From Streptomyces sp. WZ-12 (GTDB taxonomy: Bacteria; Actinomycetota; Actinomycetes; Streptomycetales; Streptomycetaceae): a stretch of 64,000 bases of DNA. The stretch lies in contig NZ_CP118574.1 in NCBI RefSeq assembly GCF_028898845.1, positions 1,550,001-1,614,000 of the forward strand, given 5' to 3'. Each line of letters opens with the position of its first letter. The first letter of the stretch is position 1. The notes below the pieces were generated by a model. That model did not search any database. It saw only the letters and a program-made list of their open reading frames with translations, and had not been told where the DNA came from. A program made the position numbers and the translations under genes. Shown piece by piece: positions 47,112-55,755 of the stretch.

Positions 47112-48760
47112 TGCTGTCCCTTCTCGTCCTTCATTCGCCTGCGCCGGCCGACGGTGACGGCGGCCCCGCAGGACAGGAGGCCCACGATAGCGAGCGCCCA
47201 CTCGGGGGCCGCGCCAACGCGGTCGGCCAGCGTCGTTTCGTCGCGCAGCGGGATGCGGGCCGAGACCACACCCTGGGTGAATTCGGGAATCTGGTGCGTA
47301 ACGGTCCCGTCCGGGGCGACCACCGCGCTGATGCCACTCGTGGCCGCGGTGACCACCGCCCGGCCGTGCTCGACGGCCCGCAGCCTGGACATCGCCAACT
47401 GCTGCTCGGGCTGGCCGGTGCGCCCGTAGGTGGCGTTGTTGGTCTGGACGACCAGCGCCCGGGCGCCGGCGCCGACGGTGTCGTGGACGATCTCGTCGTA
47501 GGCGACCTCGAAGCAGATGACGTCGCCCAGTTTGGCCGGGCCGACCTTCAACAGGCCGGTGTGGTCGCCGGGGTAGAAGTCGCGCGGCACCCGCTGGAAG
47601 CGCGTGATGATCTTGCTGAGCTCGGCCCTGAAGGGCACGTACTCGCCGAACGGGACCGGGTGTTGCTTGGTGTACGAGGCGCCGGGCCCGGTCTTGGGGT
47701 CCCAGACGATGCCCTCGTTGAAGACGTAGCCGGGCTTGGTGGGGTGGTCGATGAGGGCGCCGACGAGGACCGGGACGCCGATCGCCTTGACTGCCTCGTC
47801 GATCCGGTCGTACGCCTGCGGGTACTGGAAGGGGTCCAGGTCGGAGGAGTTCTCCGGCCAGATGACCAGGTCCGGCTTGGGTACCCGGTGGTGCCGGACG
47901 TCGTCGGCCAGCTTCTCGGTGGCGCTGGCGTGGTTGTCGAGGATCTTCATCGGGCGGCCCAGGAAGTCCATACCGGCCCGCTGGACGTTGCCCTGGACGA
48001 CGGCGATCCGGACGGTGTCGTCGGCCTTGGTCGGGACCGGGACCACCAGGCCGGCGAGGGTGATCGCGGCGGCCAGCCCGAACGCCTCCAGCGCCCGGAC
48101 CAGCCCGCGCTGGCCCGCGCCCCGGCGCAGCCCCCACAGGCCGACCGCGGCGGCGGCCAGCAGGGTGCCGGCCAGCGCGACGGCGAAGGTCACCAGTGGG
48201 GCGCCGCCGAGCGCGGCGAGCGGGGTGAACGACGAGCCGGTGTTGGCGAAGGCCAGTCGGCCCCAGGGGAAGCCGCCGAACGGCAGCCGGTCCCGGGCCC
48301 ACTCCTGGGCCACCCACAGGCATGCGCCCCACAGCGGCCAGCCGGGCAGCCGGGAGGTGAGCGCCAGCCCGGCCCCCATCACCACGACGAAGAGCGCCTC
48401 GGCGACGGACAGGCCCACCACCGCGTCCCAGCCGACCACGTGCAGCCACTTCAGCAGGAGCAGGAAGAACGGCAGCCCGAACGCGAAGCCGGTCCAGGCA
48501 CCCTGGCGGGCCCGGCGGCCGCGGGTCAGCAGTGCCAGCGCGGCCACCGCCACCAGCGACAGCGGCCACAGGCCGTACGGCGGGAAGGCCAGGCCGAGGG
48601 CGAGGCCGGCGGCGGCCGCGAGGGCGGTGCGCGGGGCCTCGCGGCGGGCCAGGGCGGCCAGCCGGCGGGCGCGGCCGGGGCGGTGTCCGGCGTCGGTCAC
48701 GCCGGACGGCGCCGGGCCGGTGGACGCGGCGGCGTCGGTGGTCTCGGAACCCGATGGCAC
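47108..48760 (-). CDS. lnt: Apolipoprotein N-acyltransferase
   Basis: A 550-residue membrane enzyme. About eight N-terminal helices (TALAAAAGLALGLAFPPYGL, PLSLVAVAALALLTRG, FAFGLPFFLLLLKWLHVVGW and following) precede the carbon-nitrogen hydrolase domain. The catalytic Glu is in LVIWPENSSDLDP, the Lys lies near SYTKQHPVPFGEYVPF and the Cys is in LGDVICFEVAYDEI. It transfers an acyl chain to the N-terminal Cys of lipoproteins on the outer face of the membrane. GTG start at 48760, with AGGAAGG upstream. It is co-transcribed with ppm1, whose start it overlaps. Confidence 0.94.
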   Translation of the reverse strand: MPSGSETTDAAASTGPAPSGVTDAGHRPGRARRLAALARREAPRTALAAAAGLALGLAFPPYGLWPLSLVAVAALALLTRGRRARQGAWTGFAFGLPFFLLLLKWLHVVGWDAVVGLSVAEALFVVVMGAGLALTSRLPGWPLWGACLWVAQEWARDRLPFGGFPWGRLAFANTGSSFTPLAALGGAPLVTFAVALAGTLLAAAAVGLWGLRRGAGQRGLVRALEAFGLAAAITLAGLVVPVPTKADDTVRIAVVQGNVQRAGMDFLGRPMKILDNHASATEKLADDVRHHRVPKPDLVIWPENSSDLDPFQYPQAYDRIDEAVKAIGVPVLVGALIDHPTKPGYVFNEGIVWDPKTGPGASYTKQHPVPFGEYVPFRAELSKIITRFQRVPRDFYPGDHTGLLKVGPAKLGDVICFEVAYDEIVHDTVGAGARALVVQTNNATYGRTGQPEQQLAMSRLRAVEHGRAVVTAATSGISAVVAPDGTVTHQIPEFTQGVVSARIPLRDETTLADRVGAAPEWALAIVGLLSCGAAVTVGRRRRMKDEKGQQ

Positions 48761-49277
48761 GTCGCGGGCCTTCCTGCAGGTCGTCCGTTAGTCAGCCGAC
48801 CGTACATCGGAGGGTCCTGAGGGCGGGTACGGGGTGTGTGGACCGTGACGGGCGGGCGGCCTGCGGCGCCGTCCTCGTGGGGGGGGTGGGGTGCGGATCG
48901 GGCCCGGCGCCCTTCGGGCCGACCTGGGACCCGCTGGCTGCGGGTCGACCGAAAGCCGTTGTCTACTGAGCGCCGGGCCCCACCCGGGTCGCACCTGCCG
49001 ACCGACCTAGCCATCGCCCTGGCGCTGGACCTGGCTCCCAGTGGCGGTGTGCCGGTTGGCTCGCCGCCCCATGGCCCAGCTGCGTTCGACGACTGCGCGG
49101 AGGTCCCGGTCGGACGTCCTGTGGTGGACTCGGCCGAACCTACCGGCCCACCGGCGGCTGCTGTCAACAGTCGCTACTTCTGCGTCGGTTTCGCGTCGTC
49201 CCAGGTCAGTGCCGAGCATTCCCAGGTAGGGCAAGCAGGTGCGGCGCGGTGTCGGGGCGCCACCGGCTCCCGCGATG
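48761..49277. other. Intergenic region upstream of lnt
   Basis: About 520 bases between the end of the amidohydrolase gene and the start of lnt. It should hold the lnt-ppm1 promoter, which I could not place. A 70-residue minus-strand frame at 49007-49219 (MLGTDLGRRETDAEVATVDS at its start) looks protein-like but lacks strong codon bias and a ribosome site, so I leave it as a possibility only (about 0.15). Hairpin-like GGGCCCGGCGCCC sequence lies near 48900-48915. Confidence 0.35.
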
Positions 49278-50915
49278 TCACTCGTTCGGCCGGTCGAAGA
49301 CCAGCCGACCGCCGACGACGGTGCGCAGGCAGCGCGGGAGGTCGTTGCCGGGGGTGAGATCGGGCAGGCCGGGGGTGCCGGAGCGGGGGTCGGTGGACCA
49401 GCGCTCGACGCGCTCGTCGGGGGCCTGGACGAGCAGCTCGCCGGTCTGCCAGACCGCGTAGTCGGCGGGGGCGCCGGGCACCAGGACGCCGGCGTCGTCA
49501 CGGCCGATGGCGCGCCAGCCGCCGCGGGTGTGGGCGGTGAACGCGGCGCGGGCGGAGATGCCGTGGGCGCGGGTGCGGTGGAAGACGGCGGCGCGCACGG
49601 TGCCCCAGGGGTCGAGCGGGGTGACCGGGCTGTCGGAGCCGAGGGCGAGCGGGACACCGGCCTTGAGGAGGGCGGCGTAGGGGTTGAGGCCGGCGGCCCG
49701 GTCGGCGCCGAGGCGGGTGGCGTACATGCCGTCGGGGCCGCCCCAGGCCGCGTCGAAGGCGGGCTGCACGGAGGCGGTCAGGGCGAGGTCGGCGAAGGCG
49801 GCGATGGTCTTGTCGGTGAGCATCTCGGCGTGCTCGACGCGGTGCCGGGCGGCCCGGACGCGGGGCAGGCCGACGCGGTCGGCGGCGGTCCGGACGCCGT
49901 CGGTGACGGCGGTCAGGGCGGCGTCGCCGATGGCGTGGAAGCCGGCCTGGATGCCGGCCTCGGTGCAGGCGGCGACGTGGGCGGCGATGGCGTCGGCGTC
50001 GAGGTGGGCGGCGCCGGTGTGGTCGGCATCGGCGTAGGGGGCGTGCAGGTGGGCGGTGTGCGAGCCGAGCGAGCCGTCGGCGAAGAGGTCGCCGGCGGCG
50101 CCGTGGGCACCGAGCTCGCGGATCCGGTCGGCGCCCTTTGCGGATGCGATCAGTTCGGCCCAGTAGCCGATGACGCGCGGGCCGTTGCGCTCGGCGGCGC
50201 GGGCGAGCAGCGCGGTGAAGTCGTCCTCGCTGGAGATCTGCGGGCCGGCGCACTCGTGGACGGTGCCGATGCCGAGCGAGGCGGCCCGGGCCAGCGCGGC
50301 GGCCTGGGCCTCGGCGCGCTGGGCGGGGGTGACGGTGGCGTGCGCGGCGGCCCGCACGGCGTGGTGGGCGTCGCCGGTCAGCGGCCCGTCGGGGTGGAAG
50401 CCGGACTGCTCGCGGACGCCCGGGACCAGGTCGAGCAGGGCGGTGGTGACGACCGCGGAGTGCACGTCGACGCGGGTGAGGTAGAGCGGGCGGCCGCCGG
50501 CGGCGGCGTCCAGTTCGGTACGGGACGGCGGGCGGCCCTCGGGCCAGGCGCTGGCGTCCCAGCCGTGGCCGAGCAGGACGGTGCCGGCCGGACGGTCGGC
50601 GGCGAACCGGCGGATCCGGTCGAGGGCGTCGGTCAGGGTGGCGGCGCCGGCGAGGTCCAGGCCGGTGAGGGCCAGCCCGGTGGCGGTGGTGTGCACATGT
50701 GCGTCCGTGAACGCCGGAGTGACCAACGCGCCGTCGAGCCGCACCACTTCGTCGACGCCGTCGGCGAAGGAGTCGGCCGCTCCCTCCTCGCCGACCCAGG
50801 CGATCCGGTCGCCCTCGACGACCATCGCGGTGGCGAAGGGGTCGGCGGGGCTGTGCACCTCACCGCCCCGCAGGAGGACGGTGCGGGGGGCCTGCTCGGG
50901 GTTGCGCTCGCTCAT
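49278..50915 (-). CDS. Amidohydrolase-family protein (YtcJ-like metal hydrolase)
   Basis: A 545-residue amidohydrolase-3 type enzyme. The metal site begins with PAFTDAHVHTTATG (HxH). It continues with GYWAELI and AAGDLFADGSLGSHTAHLHA, FHAIGDAALTAV (second His), RHRVEHAEMLT and LALGSDSPVTPLDPWGTVRA with the catalytic Asp. The C-terminus returns to the beta-sandwich (VLVPGAPADYAVWQTGELLV). It hydrolyses an amide, urea or cyclic amide substrate of unknown identity in the cytoplasm; no signal peptide. A CAGACT box lies 7 bases before the ATG. The Lrp-type regulator gene follows upstream on the same strand. Confidence 0.88.
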   Translation of the reverse strand: MSERNPEQAPRTVLLRGGEVHSPADPFATAMVVEGDRIAWVGEEGAADSFADGVDEVVRLDGALVTPAFTDAHVHTTATGLALTGLDLAGAATLTDALDRIRRFAADRPAGTVLLGHGWDASAWPEGRPPSRTELDAAAGGRPLYLTRVDVHSAVVTTALLDLVPGVREQSGFHPDGPLTGDAHHAVRAAAHATVTPAQRAEAQAAALARAASLGIGTVHECAGPQISSEDDFTALLARAAERNGPRVIGYWAELIASAKGADRIRELGAHGAAGDLFADGSLGSHTAHLHAPYADADHTGAAHLDADAIAAHVAACTEAGIQAGFHAIGDAALTAVTDGVRTAADRVGLPRVRAARHRVEHAEMLTDKTIAAFADLALTASVQPAFDAAWGGPDGMYATRLGADRAAGLNPYAALLKAGVPLALGSDSPVTPLDPWGTVRAAVFHRTRAHGISARAAFTAHTRGGWRAIGRDDAGVLVPGAPADYAVWQTGELLVQAPDERVERWSTDPRSGTPGLPDLTPGNDLPRCLRTVVGGRLVFDRPNE

Positions 50916-50922
50916 ACCGGAC

Positions 50923-50928
50923 AGTCTG
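50923..50928 (-). promoter_or_regulatory. Candidate -10 box (CAGACT) of the amidohydrolase gene
   Basis: CAGACT on the minus strand ends 7 bases before the ATG at 50915. It gives the geometry of a leaderless promoter. Confidence 0.4.
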
Positions 50929-50976
50929 GCCCCTGGGTGGGGGCGCCGGGCGTCCGGGGGTCGGCTCCCGGCCGGG

Positions 50977-51417
50977 TCAGATCCGCGGCGGGCGGGATTC
51001 GTAGGGGGTGGAGAGCACCACCGTGGTGCGGGTCGAGACGCCGGCCAGGGTGCGGATGCGGGTGAGCAGGTGCTCCAGCTCCAGCGGGGTGGCGACCCGG
51101 ACCTTGAGGATGTAGTTCTCGTCGCCGGCGACGCTGTGGCACGCCTCCAACTCGGGGACCTCGGCGAGCCGGTCGGCGATGTCGTCCGGGGCGCTGGGGT
51201 CGAAGGGTTTGACCGAAATGAAGGCGGTGAGCGGCAGACCCACGGCCTCGGGGTCGACGATGGCGGCGTAGCCGCGGATCACCCCGCGCTGTTCCAGGCG
51301 GCGCACCCGTTGGTGCACCGCCGAGGTGGACAGGCCGGTGGCCTTGCCCAGGTCGGTGTAGCTCATCCGCCCGTCCTTGACGAGCAGATCCACGATTTGT
51401 CGGTCCAACTCCTCCAC
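50977..51417 (-). CDS. Lrp/AsnC-family transcriptional regulator
   Basis: A 146-residue Lrp-type regulator. The helix-turn-helix is LDRQIVDLLVKDGRMSYTDL, GKATGLSTSAVHQRVRRLEQ and RGVIRGYAAIVDPEAVG. The C-terminal RAM ligand domain follows: LTAFISVKPFDPSAPDDIAD and ACHSVAGDENYILKVRVATP, then TTVVLSTPYE. Lrp proteins bind amino acids as octameric complexes. It starts with GTG at 51417, with TAGGTT ending 6 bases upstream. It lies 61 bases upstream of the amidohydrolase on the same strand and may control it. Confidence 0.92.
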   Translation of the reverse strand: MEELDRQIVDLLVKDGRMSYTDLGKATGLSTSAVHQRVRRLEQRGVIRGYAAIVDPEAVGLPLTAFISVKPFDPSAPDDIADRLAEVPELEACHSVAGDENYILKVRVATPLELEHLLTRIRTLAGVSTRTTVVLSTPYESRPPRI

Positions 51418-51423
51418 CCGCTC

Positions 51424-51429
51424 AACCTA
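51424..51429 (-). promoter_or_regulatory. Candidate -10 box of a leaderless promoter (TAGGTT)
   Basis: TAGGTT on the minus strand ends 6 bases before the GTG at 51417. Confidence 0.55.
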
Positions 51430-51640
51430 CTGTGCGCGGGCGCGTGTGCGCACCGCGCGCCCGATCGTGGACACCCGGGCGCCGGTCCGTGTGAGCAATG
51501 CCACACCAGTGACGCGGGGTCCAGGGGGTGCCGGCGATTATGCGCCCGGCATGGAGGGCATTGCTGGTGTTGGCCGAGACCGCCGGTCACACGAACGAAC
51601 GTCAGCGGTCCGAGTGGCCCACCCGAGGGGGATGGACATC

Positions 51641-52057
51641 ATGCGACGCCTCAAGCAGGACTCCGCCGCGGCCGACGTCGGCGCCCAGGAGGGCGACAGT
51701 TTCGGCTTCCTCGCCGAGGACGGGGTGGACGATCCCTTCGACACCTACGAGATCTACCGCGTGAGCTGCCCGGACTGCGGGCAGCCGATCGCGCTGCTGG
51801 CGGACGAGGACACGCTCCCGGAGCACGCGCTGTGCCCCTCGCCGTGGAACCCGTTCGCGCTGACGGTGTGCCAGGGGTCGGGCCGGCCGGCGTCCGACGC
51901 CCCGGACACCGACGACATGATGGACGCTCAGGAGCGGGACGCCGCCATCCTGTTGACGCTTCCGGCGGGCCTGGACTGGCGTCGCCAGCCGTTCTCACAC
52001 CCCAGTGGTCCCGGCGAGCGGGCGGTCCGCGTGCCGCGCTCGCGCCGCCGGAGCTGA
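51641..52057 (+). CDS. Small conserved protein with paired cysteines
   Basis: A 138-residue soluble protein I do not recognise. It has YRVSCPDCGQPIALLADEDT, LPEHALCPSPWNPFALTVCQ, which could bind a metal through Cys-x2-Cys and later cysteines, and acidic stretches (DAPDTDDMMDAQERDAAILL). The C-terminus is basic (ERAVRVPRSRRRS). I prefer the ATG at 51641 because AGGGGG then sits 9 bases upstream; the in-frame ATG at 51632 lies almost directly behind it. It is divergent from the Lrp gene and convergent with the phosphotransferase gene. Confidence 0.6.
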   Translation: MRRLKQDSAAADVGAQEGDSFGFLAEDGVDDPFDTYEIYRVSCPDCGQPIALLADEDTLPEHALCPSPWNPFALTVCQGSGRPASDAPDTDDMMDAQERDAAILLTLPAGLDWRRQPFSHPSGPGERAVRVPRSRRRS

Positions 52058-52079
52058 TCCGTCCGCCGGCCGCGGCCGT

Positions 52080-53207
52080 TCACCAGTAGCGGCCGGCGAG
52101 CATCGCCTCCAGCGTGTCCCGGTGCAGGATCAGCCCGTCGGGGTCGTCCGGGACCGGGCACTCCCCGAAGTGGACGCGGCGGTAGGCCACCCTCAGCATG
52201 ACGACGGCGTGCCGCAGGGCCGCGTAGAGGGTGTGGAACTCCATTGCGCGGGGCCGGTGTCCGGTCAGTCGGGCGTACTGGTCCTCGACGTGGTCCCGGC
52301 GCAGGAAGTCGGGTAGTCCGCGCTGGCCGCTCGCCTCCGTGAGGTCCTGGAAGAAGCGGTGGAGGTAGATCATCCAGCCGAGGTCGAGCTCGCGGGGGCC
52401 GAGCGCGGCCAGTTCCCAGTCGAGGACCGCGGCCGGTGCGAAGCCGTCGTAGACGATGTTGCCGATCCGGGCGTCGCCCCAGCTCAGTACGGGGTCGTCG
52501 GGGTCGTCGGGCCAGTGGTCGGCGAGCCAGGCGAAGCCGCGCTCGATGAGCGGGGAGCGCGGGAGGCCGTCCACGACCCAGGCGTAGTAGGCGCGTTGGG
52601 ACGCGACGTGGCGGGCGAGGGTGCTGCCGGTACCGGGTGTGGTGAGGAACGCCGCCGATTCCGGCGGGACTTGGTCGTGCAGGCGGGCGAGGACGGCGAC
52701 GCTGGCGACCGCCAGCGCGTCGCGTTCGGCGTCGGTGGCGTCGTGCAGCCAACTCCCCTCATAGGTATAGGGCATGACGTCGGGTGGGACGCGGCCGGTG
52801 GCGCGGGTCATGACGAAGAAGGGCGCGCCGAGGTGTGCCGGGTCCTCCTCCAGCCAGAGGGTGCGGGGAACCGGCAGGTCGGTGTGGTCGGCGACCAGGC
52901 GCATGGTGCGGTACTGCCGCGGCATGTCGTAGCGCGGGAAGACGGTGTACGCGGCGGGGTCGGCGGCGAGCCGGAGAACGCAGCGCAGCGTCCCGTCCGG
53001 GCCGGTCGGGGCCGGGAGTTGGAGGGACGACGGGTCGGGGTGGTCGATGTCGAACAGCAGGGTCTCGCTGGACATGCCGTTGGAGGCGGGGACGGTGGTG
53101 TGGGTGGCGCGGGCGCCGGGCAGGCGGGTGCCGAGCCAGGCGGTGAGCCGGCCGGTGAGGGCGTCGGGGTCGCGGGTGGTGGTGCGCGGGCGCGGGGTGC
53201 CGGTCAT
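52080..53207 (-). CDS. Aminoglycoside-phosphotransferase-fold kinase (ACAD10-like APH family)
   Basis: A 375-residue protein-kinase-like phosphotransferase. The catalytic loop is VLSWGDARIGNIVYDG (WGD in place of HGD, as in the ACAD10/APH-like branch) and the metal motif is AAVLDWELAALGPRELDLGW. PTGPDGTLRCVLRLAADPAA and YRTMRLVADHTDLPVPRTLW fit the N-lobe. This subgroup phosphorylates hydroxy-acyl or similar small molecules rather than antibiotics. The ATG at 53207 overlaps the stop of the upstream gene by 4 bases, so the two proteins are coupled. It ends in the same strand direction, convergent with the small Cys protein. Confidence 0.82.
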   Translation of the reverse strand: MTGTPRPRTTTRDPDALTGRLTAWLGTRLPGARATHTTVPASNGMSSETLLFDIDHPDPSSLQLPAPTGPDGTLRCVLRLAADPAAYTVFPRYDMPRQYRTMRLVADHTDLPVPRTLWLEEDPAHLGAPFFVMTRATGRVPPDVMPYTYEGSWLHDATDAERDALAVASVAVLARLHDQVPPESAAFLTTPGTGSTLARHVASQRAYYAWVVDGLPRSPLIERGFAWLADHWPDDPDDPVLSWGDARIGNIVYDGFAPAAVLDWELAALGPRELDLGWMIYLHRFFQDLTEASGQRGLPDFLRRDHVEDQYARLTGHRPRAMEFHTLYAALRHAVVMLRVAYRRVHFGECPVPDDPDGLILHRDTLEAMLAGRYW

Positions 53208-54355
53208 CGGCCCGCCTCCGGACGGTCCTGCGGGGCGGCGGCGACGTCGTGGTAGCCGGTGAAGCCGCTGGGGTCGTGGCGGCCGAAGCTGCCGTGTTCG
53301 AAGATGCCGTAGCCGGTGCGGCCTTCGAGGGTGAAGCGGGCGGCGTGGTCGGTGACGCCGAAGGCGGCGCGGGGGTGGGCGCCGGGGTCGGAGAGGTCGT
53401 AGCTGCGGCGGTCGACCCAGTCGCGGCCCTGCCAGGTGCCGTGTTGCCAGTCGTCGGCGGGGGGATAGCCGGCGCCGAGGGCGAGGGGCGAGGAGGTGAG
53501 GATCTCGGCGGTGAGTGCGAGGGGGGTGCGGGCCGGGTCGGTGAGGTGGAGGACGGCGCGTTCGGGGTGCCTGGTGCCGGGGCGGTAGGTGATGTCGGCG
53601 TGTGGCCAGCCGAGTTGGCGGTCCGGGGTGCCGTTGCGGACCAGCAGTGCCTCGTTGAGGGTGCGGTGGCCGTCGGCGTCCTCTTGGATGATGACCATGA
53701 CGAACCGGTCGTCGAAGCGGACCGGGCACCAGATCCAGTGGAACCCCTCGGTCGGGGCCTCGGCGGCGGCCCGGCCGCCGTCCTCGCCGGGGATCGGGCG
53801 CACGCCCCAACTGCGGTCCCGGGTACCGGTCCACTCCCCCTCGGTGACGGTGAGTTCCTCGCCGGCCGCGCGGATGGTGCCGGTGCAGGTGCCGGCCTGG
53901 ACGAAGCGGCGGCCCTCCAATATCAGCCGGCCGGCGCGGTGTTGGGTGTGGTGCGGCTCCCAGACGGTCGGGAAGGAGCCGGTCCAGGTCAGGTCGCAGG
54001 ACAGGCCGTCCGGGTCGGCGGGGTCGGGGGCGCAGGTGAGGCGGATGCGGTGCAGCGGTTCCTCGACGGTGAGCGCGAGCGGGCCGACGGTCAGCGCCAG
54101 GCGGTCGTCGGTGAGCGCGTCGGAGGCCCGTACGGCGTGCAGTTGGTCGCCGAGGCGGAGGGTGGCGTAGGCGTCGATGACGCCGGTGTTGGGGTAGACG
54201 CCGAGGCCGGCGATGAGCAGGGCGCGGCCGGTGTGGTCCAGGACGTGGAAGATGCAGCGGTCGTAGGCGTTGCGGTCGCCGGTGGCGACCTGTCGCATGG
54301 AGAGCGGTGCCTGGTGGATCGGGTATTCGTCGAGCGCGATCGGGCGGTCGGTCAC
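53204..54355 (-). CDS. Lipocalin-like beta-sandwich protein coupled to the kinase-fold gene
   Basis: A 383-residue protein without signal peptide or membrane helix. Motifs such as GVYPNTGVIDAYATLRLGDQ, ALTVEEPLHRIRLTC, GTRDRSWGVRPIPGE, FHWIWCPVRFDDRFVMVIIQ and TGYGIFEHGSFGRHD recall the two-lipocalin-domain family (AttH/CrtC-like, including DUF7064/7065 types). That family binds hydrophobic small molecules, and it often sits beside APH-fold kinases in actinobacteria. The start is GTG at 54355 behind GGAGGGACC. Its stop overlaps the kinase start. A joint role in handling a lipid-like or steroid-like substrate is inference. Confidence 0.7.
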   Translation of the reverse strand: MTDRPIALDEYPIHQAPLSMRQVATGDRNAYDRCIFHVLDHTGRALLIAGLGVYPNTGVIDAYATLRLGDQLHAVRASDALTDDRLALTVGPLALTVEEPLHRIRLTCAPDPADPDGLSCDLTWTGSFPTVWEPHHTQHRAGRLILEGRRFVQAGTCTGTIRAAGEELTVTEGEWTGTRDRSWGVRPIPGEDGGRAAAEAPTEGFHWIWCPVRFDDRFVMVIIQEDADGHRTLNEALLVRNGTPDRQLGWPHADITYRPGTRHPERAVLHLTDPARTPLALTAEILTSSPLALGAGYPPADDWQHGTWQGRDWVDRRSYDLSDPGAHPRAAFGVTDHAARFTLEGRTGYGIFEHGSFGRHDPSGFTGYHDVAAAPQDRPEAGR

Positions 54356-54548
54356 GGTCCCTCCAGGGCGCGGTCGGACGGTGGATCACCGGGGAACGAA
54401 GAAGAGTTGACGGTACGTCAGATAGCCAGTGGCGGCCACACCCTGAGACCGATGACGGGACATGTAGGTGACGTAGTGCGGCTGCGCCTGTTACCGTCGC
54501 GCTCGTCCCGCGTGCCCCGGACCGACCCCGAACCCAGGAGCGACGACG

Positions 54549-55712
54549 ATGCCCCCACTCCCCCTGCACTGCCCGCGCTGCGGTGACGCCGCGGGCGATC
54601 TCGCCGGTTGCCGGCCCTGTGCCCGCGACGGCATCGGCGTCAACACCCCGCCCCCGCTGGCGGATCTGACCGGGCTGGACCTCGCGGCGTATCCGGGCGG
54701 CCCGTGGGGCTGGCCGGCGGCGCTGCCGGTGCCGGGCCCGCCGGTCACCCTCGGCGAGGGGAACACCCCCGTCGTCCGGCTGCGCGCCGAGACCCGCTCC
54801 GCTGACGGTTCATCACCGGCCAGCGGTGCGGGCGAGTTGTGGCTGAAATACGAGGGGGGAAATCCGACCGGGGCGCACAAGGACCGGGCGATGTCCGTCG
54901 GGGTGGCCGCGGCGCTGGCGGCCGGCGCGGACACCGTGGTCGCGGCGTCCTCGGGGAACGCGGGGGCGGCGGCCGCGGCCTACGCCGCGCGGGCCGGGCT
55001 GCGCTGCGTGGTGTTCACCACCGATGCGGTACCGGCCGGACTCCGGGCGCAGATCGATGCGTTGGGGGCGGAGCGGGTGGTCGTCCCCGGCGGCGGCGAG
55101 GCGCGGAACGCCGCGATGACCCGGGCCGTCACGGAGCACGGCTGGTATCCGCTGACCAGCTTCGCCGCGTCGCGGCCGGGCAGCAATCCGTACGGGAACG
55201 AGGGGTACAAGTCGGTCGCCTACGAGCTGGCCCGGGACTTCGCCGGGCGGCGGATCGACACGGTGGTGGTGCCGACCAGCCGCGGCGACCTGTTGGCCGG
55301 AATCGGCCGTGGATTCCGGGAGTTGGCGGCGGCCGGGATGGTCGAGGCGGCGCCGCGGCTGGTGGTCGCGGAGACCACGCCGTCGGCGCCGTTCACCGCG
55401 GCGCTGCGCCGGGCCGACCGGGCCGAGCAGGAGCGGACCCGGGTGACGCCGGGCCCGTCGGTGGCGTTCTCGCTGGGCGGGGACCGGCCGTGCTGGCAGG
55501 GGTTGGACGCCCTGTGGCGGACCGGCGGCACGGCCGTGGCGGTGGACGACGAGGTGGCCCGGGCCGAGCACCGGCGGCTGGCCGCGGAGGGGCTGCTGTT
55601 GGAGCCGTCGTCCGCGGTGCCGGTGGCGGTGGCCCGCGAACTGGCCGACGCGCCCGGCACGTTGGTGGTGGCGATCGGAACGGCCACCGGAATGAAGGGG
55701 CTCGGCGACTGA
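54549..55712 (+). CDS. Threonine synthase-type PLP enzyme
   Basis: A 387-residue fold-type II PLP protein. An N-terminal Cys-rich knot (LHCPRCGDAAG, GCRPCARDG) resembles the zinc-ribbon found in many threonine synthases. LGEGNTPVVRLR and YEGGNPTGAHKDRAMS, with Lys111 forming the Schiff base, are followed by AASSGNAGAAAAAYAARAGL and VVVPTSRGDLLAGIGRGFRE. The family converts O-phosphohomoserine to threonine. Since Streptomyces has a main thrC elsewhere, a specialised role is possible. AGGAGCGACG lies just upstream of the ATG. It is convergent with the acyl-CoA dehydrogenase, with a terminator between. Confidence 0.87.
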   Translation: MPPLPLHCPRCGDAAGDLAGCRPCARDGIGVNTPPPLADLTGLDLAAYPGGPWGWPAALPVPGPPVTLGEGNTPVVRLRAETRSADGSSPASGAGELWLKYEGGNPTGAHKDRAMSVGVAAALAAGADTVVAASSGNAGAAAAAYAARAGLRCVVFTTDAVPAGLRAQIDALGAERVVVPGGGEARNAAMTRAVTEHGWYPLTSFAASRPGSNPYGNEGYKSVAYELARDFAGRRIDTVVVPTSRGDLLAGIGRGFRELAAAGMVEAAPRLVVAETTPSAPFTAALRRADRAEQERTRVTPGPSVAFSLGGDRPCWQGLDALWRTGGTAVAVDDEVARAEHRRLAAEGLLLEPSSAVPVAVARELADAPGTLVVAIGTATGMKGLGD

Positions 55713-55713
55713 G

Positions 55714-55754
55714 CCCGCGGGGGCGGGGCGCCGGTCGGCCCCCGCCCCCGCGGG
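55714..55754. terminator. Bidirectional terminator between the threonine synthase and acyl-CoA dehydrogenase genes
   Basis: Perfect 15-bp GC stem (CCCGCGGGGGCGGGG and complement) with an 11-base loop. It starts 2 bases after the stop of one gene and ends 2 bases before the stop codon of the other. Confidence 0.85.
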
Positions 55755-55755
55755 T

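Noticed and set aside
46356..48569. Single 737-residue frame spanning ppm1 and part of lnt
   Set aside because: The lnt motifs lie in another frame and the lnt stop overlaps the ppm1 GTG start. The long frame is two genes plus antiframe sequence.
52080..54569. 829-residue minus-strand frame
   Set aside because: It contains the kinase-fold gene, but its upper part is the wrong frame across the lipocalin-like gene.
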